Positions 1 to 7,187 of a stretch of 46,919 nt of DNA are shown here, one piece after another. How positions within the stretch are numbered: the first letter of the stretch is position 1; each line of letters starts with the position of its first letter. Under the pieces are notes generated by a model. It ran no database searches, was not told the origin of the DNA, and saw only the letters and a program-made list of their open reading frames with translations. The DNA is from Silicimonas sp. (lineage in GTDB: Bacteria > Pseudomonadota > Alphaproteobacteria > Rhodobacterales > Rhodobacteraceae). The position numbers and the translations under genes were made by a program. The stretch lies in the NCBI GenBank assembly GCA_022824315.1, contig JAJEAC010000195.1, forward strand, positions 1 to 46,919, in the 5' to 3' direction.

Positions 1-126
1 CTGGGCTTCCCGCCGGAGAGGCTGGCCGCCGCGGGCTTCGGCGAGTACCGGCCGGTCAACCCCGAGAACTCCGACGCCGCGCGGGCGCAGAACCGGCGGA
101 TCGAGCTGAAGCTCACCGAACGGTGA
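1..126 (+). CDS. OmpA/MotB-like peptidoglycan-binding protein, C-terminal end only
   Basis: The window opens inside a reading frame that runs to a TGA at 124-126. The 41 visible residues match the end of an OmpA/MotB C-terminal domain: an AAGFGEYRPV strand, then PENSDAARAQNRRIEL, where the NRRIEL helix-strand is the family hallmark. Such domains bind the diaminopimelate of peptidoglycan and anchor outer-membrane or motor proteins to the wall. The upstream part is missing, so it cannot be decided whether this is an OmpA porin, a MotB-like stator or a lipoprotein. Third codon positions are almost all G or C (40 of 41), more extreme than in the genes that follow. Confidence 0.75.
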   Translation: MGFPPERLAAAGFGEYRPVNPENSDAARAQNRRIELKLTER

Positions 127-263
127 GCGCAGCCGTGCTGCATTGGCCTTGAGATGCCGGCCGGCAGCGCGGTGCGTCGCCGTAAGGAGGCCGGTTCAAG
201 TCGCCGTTCACTTGCCGCCATGGCGTGGCGCGGTCGCGGACATCCGCGTCCGAGTGGATGAGG

Positions 264-1571
264 TCAAAGCGCCGCGATCTTGAGGCGCGTGATCCGGTTG
301 TTGTGGCGTTCCAGGATTTCGAACCGGAATCCGTGGAAGGAAAAGACCTGGCCGATCGTGGGAATTGTCTGAGCCTCGTGGATCACGAGGCCCGCGACCG
401 TCACCGCTTCGTTGTCCGGCAGGGACCAGTCCGTCGCACGGTTCAAGTCCCGGATCGTCATGGCTCCATCGACCACGCAGTCTCCGCCTTCGGTTCGCTG
501 CAGCGGATGGACCTCGTCAGGATCCAGTTCGTCGGTGATTTCGCCGACGATCTCCTCCAGGATGTCCTCAAGCGTGATCAGGCCTTCCAATGCGCCGTAT
601 TCGTCAACGACCAGGGCAAAATGGGTTGACCGGTGAAGGAATTGACGCATCTGATCATCGAGTGTCGTGGTTTCGGGGACGAAATAAGGCTTCATCGCCA
701 CGTCCATCGGGTCGAACCCCTCAAACGGATCGGAATTCGCCTCAAGGTCTGAGAGGCGGGGATGAATCGCGCGAAGCAGTTCCTTCGCGTGCAGTACCCC
801 GATGATGTTCTCCTGCTCGCCACGAAAGATCGGCAGGCGCGTATGTGCCGAGTTAAGGCAAAGCTCGATGATCTGCTGTGGCGGCAGGTCGGCATCGATC
901 AGTTCGATCTGGCTGCGGTGGAGCATGATTTCCTCGACCGTACGGTCGCCGAGATCAAGCGCGGCCAGCATTCGGTCGCGATGTTCCTTTTCGAGTACGC
1001 CTTCCGAGTGGCCGAGCCGAAGGGCGCCCGCGATTTCCTCACGCACCGAGAGGATCCGGCTGTCCGGGTCAATCCGGACACCGAAGATGAACAGCACGCC
1101 GCGCACGACGGCTCGCACGGCATTCACGACGGGGTTCAGGACAAGGACGATCCATCCGATGGGTCGGGCGACCCGGCTGGCGGCCGGTTCGGCGTTCGAG
1201 ATCGCGTAGGTCTTCGGCAGAACTTCTGCGAAAATCAGCACGAGGAGCGTCATGAGCAGCGTGGCCAGGGCGACCCCGCTTTCCCCGAAGGCGCGCGTGA
1301 ACATTGCCGTCGCGAGGGACGTGGCCAGGATATTGACGAGGTTGTTGCCGAGAAGGATCGATCCGATGAGGCGCTCGCTGTCTTCGGTCACTTCGAGCGC
1401 GCGCACGGCGCCACGTTCGCCTTTCTCGGCACGTGCCTTGAGCTTGCCGCGAGAAGCGGCGGTCAACGCGGTTTCGCTGCCGGAAAAGAAGGCGGACAGG
1501 ATCAGAAGCAGCAGGATAGCGCCGCACGTCACCCAGAAACCGGCGTCGATCAGTGAAAGGGCGCTGTCCAT
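264..1571 (-). CDS. CorC/HlyC-family (CNNM-type) transporter with CBS domains
   Basis: An integral inner-membrane protein of about 435 residues. An N-terminal CNNM/DUF21 membrane domain (about residues 1-190, with the typical FFSGSETALTAASRGKL segment) is followed by a CBS pair (about 200-330, including the LPIFRGEQENIIGVLHAKEL stretch) and a C-terminal CorC/HlyC transporter-associated domain (about 345-430). Members are linked to magnesium or cobalt homeostasis; the old name 'hemolysin C' is misleading. The ATG at 1571 is preferred over the in-frame TTG at 1583 because it gives the usual family N-terminus. It is the last gene of a minus-strand group after xerD, separated from it by about 200 bases that hold nothing recognisable. 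Confidence 0.88.
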   Translation of the reverse strand: MDSALSLIDAGFWVTCGAILLLLILSAFFSGSETALTAASRGKLKARAEKGERGAVRALEVTEDSERLIGSILLGNNLVNILATSLATAMFTRAFGESGVALATLLMTLLVLIFAEVLPKTYAISNAEPAASRVARPIGWIVLVLNPVVNAVRAVVRGVLFIFGVRIDPDSRILSVREEIAGALRLGHSEGVLEKEHRDRMLAALDLGDRTVEEIMLHRSQIELIDADLPPQQIIELCLNSAHTRLPIFRGEQENIIGVLHAKELLRAIHPRLSDLEANSDPFEGFDPMDVAMKPYFVPETTTLDDQMRQFLHRSTHFALVVDEYGALEGLITLEDILEEIVGEITDELDPDEVHPLQRTEGGDCVVDGAMTIRDLNRATDWSLPDNEAVTVAGLVIHEAQTIPTIGQVFSFHGFRFEILERHNNRITRLKIAAL

Positions 1572-1770
1572 CCTATTCGCCAATCAGGGCCATTCTCGCT
1601 ATATGAAGTGCCAGTGGCTGTCATTCAAGCAAGAGATGTGCGGGAACGGACCAGAGTTCGCCGTTGGGGCATGGCGGCATGGGCATGTTGGGGACCGTCA
1701 TGGCGTGGTCGGGATCCTCTTGTTTCTTGTCCGAATCTGTCCTCGCATCGGCGGGACGTTCCAGGCGGGT

Positions 1771-2697
1771 TCACTCTTTCGCAAGCGGGTGATGCTCCAG
1801 AACGAGTTCCTTGACGCGATCTTCCAGAACGTGCGTGTAAATCTCGGTGGTGGCGATGTCCGAATGGCCCAGGAGGGTCTGGATGGCACGAAGATCGGCG
1901 CCCCTGGCAAGCAGGTGCGTGGCGAAGGCGTGTCGCAGGGTGTGGGGAGTGACCCTGCTCGGCGCGATGCCTGCCGCGACGGCAAGCTCCTTGATCAACT
2001 GATAAAATCTGTGCCGCGTAAGGTGTCCGGACTTGCCGCGCGACGGAAAGAGATATCGCGATGACGGAACGCCCCTGTCCGTGTGGGCAACCTCTTCCAG
2101 CGCGTCCCGCCGTTCCAGCCAGGCGGAAAGTGCAAGACGGGCTGGTTCGGAGAGCGGCAAGATCCGCTCCTTGCCCCCCTTGCCACGCATGAGAAGCAAT
2201 TTTGGATTCCCCCGTGCGGCCGTGACGGGCAGCGACACCAATTCGCTGACCCTTGAACCAGTTGCATAGAGGACTTCCATCAGGCAGGCATTTCGAAGCC
2301 GGTCATCTCGGCGGCCTGTCTTGCGCGCTGCTTCAAGAAGGCGTTCAACTTCACTTTCGGACAAGGTTCCTGGCAGGCGCCTTGCAGGAGTGGGCCCCTT
2401 TACCCGGATCGCAGGGTTGTCGCGGCGCCATCCCGATTCAAAGGCAAAGCGATAGAATTGCCGGATGGCGGAGAGGCGACGAACGCGGGTTGAGCGCGCG
2501 AGGCCGGATGCATCAAGGTCAATCAGGTAGTCCTCGATCCCCGTCTGATCGACGGTCAGAAGTCCGGAATTCTGTGTCTTCAGCCATCCCAGAAAGTCCT
2601 TCAGGTCCCGTGCATAGGCCATCTGCGTATTCTGGGATGCATTGAGTTCGGCGACCTGGGCGTCGAGAAAGGTCGAGATGCGTTCCGCTTCGTTCAT
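1771..2697 (-). CDS. xerD: Site-specific tyrosine recombinase XerD
   Basis: A 308-residue tyrosine recombinase of the XerC/XerD class, which resolves chromosome dimers at dif during division. The N-terminal SAM-like core-binding domain covers about residues 1-100 and the catalytic domain 110-300. All catalytic residues are visible: Arg149 in YATGSRVSEL, Lys176 in KGGKERILPL, His252 and Arg255 in HTLRHAFATHLL, His278 in LGHSD and Tyr287 in TEIYTHV. The start ATG overlaps the stop of the upstream gene by four bases, so translation is probably coupled. The gene sits in a core operon beside aroK, which argues for the housekeeping XerD rather than a phage or island integrase. XerC is not in the window. 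Confidence 0.93.
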   Translation of the reverse strand: MNEAERISTFLDAQVAELNASQNTQMAYARDLKDFLGWLKTQNSGLLTVDQTGIEDYLIDLDASGLARSTRVRRLSAIRQFYRFAFESGWRRDNPAIRVKGPTPARRLPGTLSESEVERLLEAARKTGRRDDRLRNACLMEVLYATGSRVSELVSLPVTAARGNPKLLLMRGKGGKERILPLSEPARLALSAWLERRDALEEVAHTDRGVPSSRYLFPSRGKSGHLTRHRFYQLIKELAVAAGIAPSRVTPHTLRHAFATHLLARGADLRAIQTLLGHSDIATTEIYTHVLEDRVKELVLEHHPLAKE

Positions 2698-4241
2698 GCC
2701 TTGCCGTGTTCCAGCACCAGTTCGATTGCGACCTGCCGGGCCAAGGGTTCAAGGCCAAGACTTCGCAGCAGCATGAGGGATTGCTGCGTTGCGTGCGGGT
2801 TGCCCGCCGCCCCGTCCATGAGCTGCAGAAGTGCCCGAAAGAGCGCTTCTCCTCCGCGATCTCCCTCGATCAAGACGCGATAGGTGGGGCTTGGGCCATG
2901 TGCCGCGAGACCGCGGACGACAGCTTGTGCAAGCATGTTCGGACCGGGCAATGCGCTGCGATGCCCCTTTGCGATGGCAAGCAGAAACCGGTTTTCGCTG
3001 CGGTCGCCGACAAAACGCTCCGCGAGCACTGCATCCTCGGCAAGCAACGCGATTTCAAAGGCGGTGCGCATTGCCGGATCCGAAAGATCCAGGCCTCCAA
3101 GGTGCTCCGCAACCCATTTTGCAAAGGCCTTTTCGTAGCCCCCCGCTTTGGCCGCCCGCCATGCGGGCGCCAGGGCTGTACTCACGAGATCGCTGTTTTC
3201 GGCTTCCAATGCGATCACCAGAGACCCAACAGCACTGACGCGCTCCCAAATGCCGCCGGACGCAGCCGGCTTTCCTTCCGCATAGACGTCGAGCAACCGG
3301 CTGATCGGCAGCGCGTCGGCCGCCGCGAGGCGCTCGGCTGCTCGAAGTCGTGCCTTCCATCCGGTTGTGCTGGCGAGGTCTGCCACAGCAAAGGCAACCG
3401 GCAATTGCTCGGTCGGGATGCGTTCGCCGACGGCCTCGAACAGCCGAAATTGCAGGGGCGACGGGAGCCGTGGCGGTGCCGGAAGGGGATCGCCTTCGAA
3501 GAGTTCGGGATCAAGAAAGTGCAGCAGAAGCTCTTCTTCTTCGGGCGTCAGGATTCCAAGCGCTTCCGCGTTTCCAAGCGTGAGTGCTGCAACGTCCCAG
3601 TTTCCGAGGCGGGCAAGGCAAAAGATGCGTGCCGGATAGGTCGGGGAAATGTCCGGCACGTTCTCGATGATGCGGCAGGCCTCGGTCTCGGTTCCCGTCA
3701 GAAGGGCGATGTCGAAGGCGCGGCGAAAACGCCGTGGCTCCTCTGGACCGGCACGGCGAATGATCTCGTCCGCCTCCTGCAAGTGGCCCATGGACAGGAG
3801 TCGGTCGATCCGCGCGAGAAAGAACCTGTCGTCGATCGCTGCGTCGACCGGCGGGTCAAACTTGCCGATCAGCACGTCACGCAGAAAGCGATTCAGCACA
3901 GGTGGCGCATTGCTCCCGTCGGGAAGGGTTGCGAGGGCACGGGCAAGATCGCCGGCCGAGCTGCGACCCCAGAGGCCGGGAGCCAGTCCGAACCGCTCCG
4001 CAGGTTGCAGGCCTACGCCGTCCGGCGTGCTTCCGTCGAGGGGCAGTACGGCGATTTCCGACGGCAGCGTGGCAAGCGGATCCAAGTCGTTCGGGGCAGA
4101 TTCGGCCTGCGGAGGTGTCACGGAGTCTGAAAGCCAGTCAATTGCCGAGAGCGGCTGGTCGCTTGCCCACGCGGCAGGCAGCAGGAATTGCGCGAAGACA
4201 AGCCCGCATGTCAGCCGCAGGAACGCTGAACTAGCCGCCAT
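2694..4241 (-). CDS. Predicted periplasmic alpha-helical repeat protein, function unknown
   Basis: A 515-residue protein with an N-terminal signal peptide (hydrophobic core LTCGLVFAQFLLPAAWA, cleavage likely near residue 26). It is then entirely predicted soluble and rich in Ala, Leu and Glu. From about residue 130 onward it consists of successive short amphipathic helices (for example RIDRLLSMGHLQEADEIIRR and ARIFCLARLGNWDVAALTL) that resemble a TPR/Sel1-like superhelix without a clean consensus. No catalytic motif was recognised. Proteins of this kind occur at the same place beside xerD and aroK in Rhodobacterales, usually as hypothetical. It overlaps the upstream 44-residue membrane peptide by 11 bases and xerD downstream by four, so all three are likely co-translated. 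A scaffold role at the envelope or division site is only inference. Confidence 0.75.
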   Translation of the reverse strand: MAASSAFLRLTCGLVFAQFLLPAAWASDQPLSAIDWLSDSVTPPQAESAPNDLDPLATLPSEIAVLPLDGSTPDGVGLQPAERFGLAPGLWGRSSAGDLARALATLPDGSNAPPVLNRFLRDVLIGKFDPPVDAAIDDRFFLARIDRLLSMGHLQEADEIIRRAGPEEPRRFRRAFDIALLTGTETEACRIIENVPDISPTYPARIFCLARLGNWDVAALTLGNAEALGILTPEEEELLLHFLDPELFEGDPLPAPPRLPSPLQFRLFEAVGERIPTEQLPVAFAVADLASTTGWKARLRAAERLAAADALPISRLLDVYAEGKPAASGGIWERVSAVGSLVIALEAENSDLVSTALAPAWRAAKAGGYEKAFAKWVAEHLGGLDLSDPAMRTAFEIALLAEDAVLAERFVGDRSENRFLLAIAKGHRSALPGPNMLAQAVVRGLAAHGPSPTYRVLIEGDRGGEALFRALLQLMDGAAGNPHATQQSLMLLRSLGLEPLARQVAIELVLEHGKA

Positions 4242-4365
4242 CCATATTCACCGGGGCGCTAATGCTGACTTGCTTCGGGCTCAGGTCGCCCACATACGCG
4301 TAGACGATCACGGCTCCACCGAGAAGGATGAGCACAACGAACACGAGCTTCAGAAGACGAAGCAT
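4231..4365 (-). CDS. 44-residue single-pass membrane microprotein
   Basis: A 44-codon frame starts with ATG at 4363-4365 and ends with TAG at 4231-4233. The peptide begins MLRLLKL, continues with a strongly hydrophobic stretch (about residues 6-25, FVVLILLGGAVIVYAY), then has a short polar tail VGDLSPKQVSISAPVNMDGG. A tail of the form VGDLSP is, from memory, typical of short proteins beside aroK in related genomes. The Shine-Dalgarno-like AGGAG (CAGGAGATTCGTCAAG) precedes the ATG at good spacing. Its 3' end overlaps the start of the periplasmic repeat protein by 11 bases, so the two are probably translationally coupled. Function unknown; it may act as an inner-membrane partner of that protein. 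Confidence 0.72.
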   Translation of the reverse strand: MLRLLKLVFVVLILLGGAVIVYAYVGDLSPKQVSISAPVNMDGG

Positions 4366-4421
4366 CTTGACGAATCTCCTGTACCTGTATTGCAGGATCA
4401 TGCCGAATCCGGCCGCATCAG

Positions 4422-4436
4422 CCAGATTATATCTGG
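4422..4436. promoter_or_regulatory. Inverted repeat overlapping a divergent promoter region (microprotein operon / aroK)
   Basis: CCAGAT-TAT-ATCTGG is a perfect 6-base inverted repeat with a 3-base centre, in the 117-base gap between two divergent transcription units. Read on the minus strand it contains a perfect TATAAT (4431 down to 4426), well placed to serve the microprotein operon. A GTGATC 17 bases further upstream is a weak -35 match. Read on the plus strand, TTATAT could be a -10 for aroK. Symmetry over the -10 suggests an operator, but no regulator is identified. Confidence 0.4.
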
Positions 4437-4482
4437 TATTTGCGAGAAGATCACGCCATTCAGGTCGGCAACGCGAAAAGTG

Positions 4483-5049
4483 ATGCGGGAAGCGTCTGTT
4501 TTGCCATTCAAGCTAAGGAAAACCGTCGTGATGGTGGGGATGATGGGAGCCGGCAAGAGCGCCATTGGAACCGCTTTGGCAAGGCGTCTGGACGTCCCGT
4601 TTCTTGACAGTGATGCGGAGATCGAACGGGCAGCGAGCCGGACCATAGCAGAGATCTTCGAGCGCGATGGCGAGGAGTTCTTTCGTGATCGGGAGACGCA
4701 GGTGATTGCGCGACTTCTGGACGGCGATCCCATGATCCTGGCGACCGGAGGCGGCGCGTTCCTCCGCAAGAACAACCGGACGCTGATTGGTGCAAAGGGT
4801 CTATCGGTCTGGCTGCGTGCCGACCTTGACCTGCTTTGGCAGCGTGTGCGGCACAAGTCGACGCGACCGCTGCTGCAAACCAAGCGCCCGAAGCAAACGC
4901 TTGCGTCGCTCTACGAGGCGCGGACACCGGTATATGCGCTTGCGGACGTGACGGTCGATGCGGATCCGCACTGTTCCATCGAAGAAACGACGGAACGCGT
5001 GCTGAAGGCGCTTCGCGTCCGGGAAGACGCGTTGGCGGAATGTCGATGA
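4483..5049 (+). CDS. aroK: Shikimate kinase
   Basis: Phosphorylates shikimate to shikimate 3-phosphate, the fifth step of chorismate synthesis. From the chosen ATG the protein has 188 residues. The Walker A loop GMMGAGKS lies at 19-26, the shikimate-binding DSD at 42-44, an FFRDRE segment with the substrate arginine near 67, the GGG of the second substrate loop at 88-90, and the lid region RPLLQ. The open frame extends far upstream, but family length and the position of the P-loop near the N-terminus place the start at 4483. No strong ribosome-binding site is seen there and GTG 4480 is possible. It overlaps aroB by ten bases, the classic aroKB arrangement. Confidence 0.92.
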   Translation: MREASVLPFKLRKTVVMVGMMGAGKSAIGTALARRLDVPFLDSDAEIERAASRTIAEIFERDGEEFFRDRETQVIARLLDGDPMILATGGGAFLRKNNRTLIGAKGLSVWLRADLDLLWQRVRHKSTRPLLQTKRPKQTLASLYEARTPVYALADVTVDADPHCSIEETTERVLKALRVREDALAECR

Positions 5050-6161
5050 GAGACGAGGCCGTTCAAGTCGCGCTCGGCGACAGGAGCTACGATGTCCGCG
5101 TAGGTGAAGGCCTGATCGCGCGTGCGGGTGTTGAGATTCGGCCGTTTCTGGAACGTCCTCGCGTCGCCGTGCTGACGGATGAAACCGTGGCGGACATGCA
5201 TCTCGGGACATTGCAGACCGGGCTTGCCGCTGAAGGAATCGGCAGCGTTGTGCTGGCGCTGCCTGTCGGCGAGGCAACGAAAAGCTGGGGCATGCTGGAA
5301 CGTTCCGTCGAATGGATGCTGGAGGAACGGATCGAGCGCCGCGACGTGATGATTGCGCTTGGCGGTGGTGTCATTGGCGATCTGGGAGGGTTCGCTGCGG
5401 CAATCCTGCGACGCGGGATCAGGGTCGTTCAGGCGCCGACAACGCTTCTGGCGCAGGTAGACAGTTCCGTCGGCGGCAAGACGGGAATCAACTCGCCGCA
5501 CGGCAAGAATCTGGTTGGATCGTTCCACCAGCCGTCGCTGGTCCTTGCAGATACAGGCGCGCTCGCAACGTTGCCTCGACGCGATTTCCTGGCCGGTTAC
5601 GGGGAGGTGGTCAAATACGGCCTTCTTGGAGACGCCGCCTTTTTCGAATGGCTGGAAGGAAACGGCAGGACGCTGGTCGAGGGCGACCGGAACCTCCGGG
5701 CTCACGCGGTGCGCCGCTCCGTGGAAATGAAGGCCGACATCGTGGCGCGCGACGAGACCGAGGAGGGAGACCGTGCATTGCTCAATCTGGGGCATACCTT
5801 CTGTCATGCGCTTGAAGCGGCCACGAACTATGGAGATCGCCTTTTGCACGGTGAGGGCGTGGCGCTTGGGTGTGCCCTCGCATTCGAGATGTCCGCGCGC
5901 ATGGGCCTTTGTTCCCAGGAAGCTCCAGTCCGTGTGCGCGCGCATCTGGACTCCATGGGAATGAAATTCGAACTTGGCGACATTCCTGGCGACCTTCCGG
6001 ATGCAGGTACGTTGATCGACTTCATGAAGCAGGACAAGAAGGTCATCGATGGTCGGCTTAGGATGGTGCTCGCGCGCGGCATTGGTGACGCGTTTGTGGC
6101 CGAGGACGTGCCGCTTGACGTCCTGGAATCGGTCCTGTCGGACGCGCTCAACTTCGCGTAG
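5040..6161 (+). CDS. aroB: 3-dehydroquinate synthase
   Basis: Converts DAHP to 3-dehydroquinate, the second step of the shikimate pathway, using NAD and a divalent metal. The protein has 373 residues from ATG 5040 (an in-frame ATG at 5046 is an alternative). NAD-binding segments LPVGEATKS and GGGVIGDLGGF are present, followed by PTTLLAQVDSSVGGKTGIN. The three metal ligands are recognisable: Glu in GYGEVVKYG, His in LNLGHTFCHALE and His in LLHGEGVALG. The start lies inside the end of aroK, so the two are translationally coupled. It is followed by 258 bases without a recognised gene and then a convergent minus-strand gene. Confidence 0.95.
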   Translation: MSMRDEAVQVALGDRSYDVRVGEGLIARAGVEIRPFLERPRVAVLTDETVADMHLGTLQTGLAAEGIGSVVLALPVGEATKSWGMLERSVEWMLEERIERRDVMIALGGGVIGDLGGFAAAILRRGIRVVQAPTTLLAQVDSSVGGKTGINSPHGKNLVGSFHQPSLVLADTGALATLPRRDFLAGYGEVVKYGLLGDAAFFEWLEGNGRTLVEGDRNLRAHAVRRSVEMKADIVARDETEEGDRALLNLGHTFCHALEAATNYGDRLLHGEGVALGCALAFEMSARMGLCSQEAPVRVRAHLDSMGMKFELGDIPGDLPDAGTLIDFMKQDKKVIDGRLRMVLARGIGDAFVAEDVPLDVLESVLSDALNFA

Positions 6162-6419
6162 CCCAAGCTCCACCTGAATTGTCCGTGCCTGTGCATTCAG
6201 CGAGGCAATCGCGCACGTGCCGCCGCGACATGACCGGCCAGCGCGACAACGAAGTCCCGGAAGTCTGTGAATTCGCTTGGTTCGGAAGTCCCACCACGCC
6301 GGTCCGCGGAACGTGACGAAGGCAGAACCAGCGTTGCCGCGTGGGCCGTTCGCGCATGGGCTTCAGGTCCGGAATGTCGCAGTGTCGGGTTCGCAGTCCA
6401 AGCCGAAGGCAGGCCGACA

Positions 6420-7184
6420 TCAGAGCCCAAGCGCGTCGGACAACCCCATGGCTGACATCCCGCCGTCAATGCAGAGATCGGTTCCCTTGATCCAGTTGCT
6501 TTCGGGGCTGAGCAGGAAGTTGATCAGGTCGGCAACCTCCTCCGGCAGCGCCGGCCGGCCGGCGCGCGCGACGTTTCGGGCGACTTTCTCCCCGAAAGCG
6601 GCGGTGAAGTCATCAAGAATGCCGGTGCTGACGGCACCAGGGCTCACGGAGTTCATGCGGATGTCCATCCCGACCAGACGCTCGGTGCTGGCCATGGTCC
6701 AGACGATCACGGCCTCCTTCGAGAGATTGTAGGCACGGACATGGCCGATGTCGCGGCGCTTGATGAACGTGTCGAGATCCGACGGGTCCCGCAAAGCAAG
6801 CAATTCCTTCACTTCGGCGATGTTGTCGCGCCAGTGCCCGCCCGCGCGCGACGCGACGTTGACGATGCTGGCTCCATTCGAGAGCATCGGCAGGAGCGCT
6901 TCGGTCAGATGGACCAGTCCCAGTGCATTCACGGCAAGCACGGCTTGCGCATTGCCCGGACGGGGCGGGATCCCGGCGCAGTTGATCAGCGCACCGAATT
7001 GCCCATGCGCCTTGGCGACGGCGGCGTCGATCGAGGTCGGATCCGCCATGTCGCAGTCGTGCCAGGCACTTGCCGCAGGAGGTTCGGCGATGTCGAAGGC
7101 GATGACCTCGTGTCCTTCCGCGACCAGCTTTGTCGCGGTGACCGCCCCAATTCCTGACGCGGCGCCCGTGATGGCGACCCGCAT
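6420..7184 (-). CDS. SDR oxidoreductase, coniferyl-alcohol / 3-alpha-hydroxysteroid dehydrogenase-like
   Basis: A 254-residue short-chain dehydrogenase. The nucleotide-binding TGAASGIG lies at residues 6-13, an acidic residue after strand 2 (FDI, Asp31) points to NAD(H), NCAG is at 68-71, and the catalytic Ser112 and Tyr152-xxx-Lys156 (YNLSK) are present. A long insert between the catalytic Ser and Tyr (WRDNIAEVKELLALRDPSDLDTF) and the compact cofactor half are typical of the 3-alpha-HSD/coniferyl-alcohol dehydrogenase subgroup. The substrate is unknown. It starts only three bases after the stop of the sulfatase-like gene, so the two form an operon and may act in sequence, hydrolysis giving an alcohol that this enzyme oxidises. 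That order is inference. Confidence 0.85.
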   Translation of the reverse strand: MRVAITGAASGIGAVTATKLVAEGHEVIAFDIAEPPAASAWHDCDMADPTSIDAAVAKAHGQFGALINCAGIPPRPGNAQAVLAVNALGLVHLTEALLPMLSNGASIVNVASRAGGHWRDNIAEVKELLALRDPSDLDTFIKRRDIGHVRAYNLSKEAVIVWTMASTERLVGMDIRMNSVSPGAVSTGILDDFTAAFGEKVARNVARAGRPALPEEVADLINFLLSPESNWIKGTDLCIDGGMSAMGLSDALGL

Positions 7185-7187
7185 GGG

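Noticed and set aside
264..1571. 'Hemolysin' as a toxin
   Set aside because: The domain order CNNM, CBS pair and CorC/HlyC defines a transport-related membrane protein, not a lytic toxin.
1771..2697. Tyrosine recombinase as a sign of a mobile element
   Set aside because: Sequence, length and position in a core operon fit chromosomal XerD; no attachment site, phage or island genes flank it.
6197..6469. Minus-strand frame downstream of aroB with a helical C-terminus
   Set aside because: It has a vaguely regulator-like tail (FRDFVVALAGHVAAARARL) but no recognisable domain, overlaps the end of the SDR gene, and lacks a ribosome-binding site.
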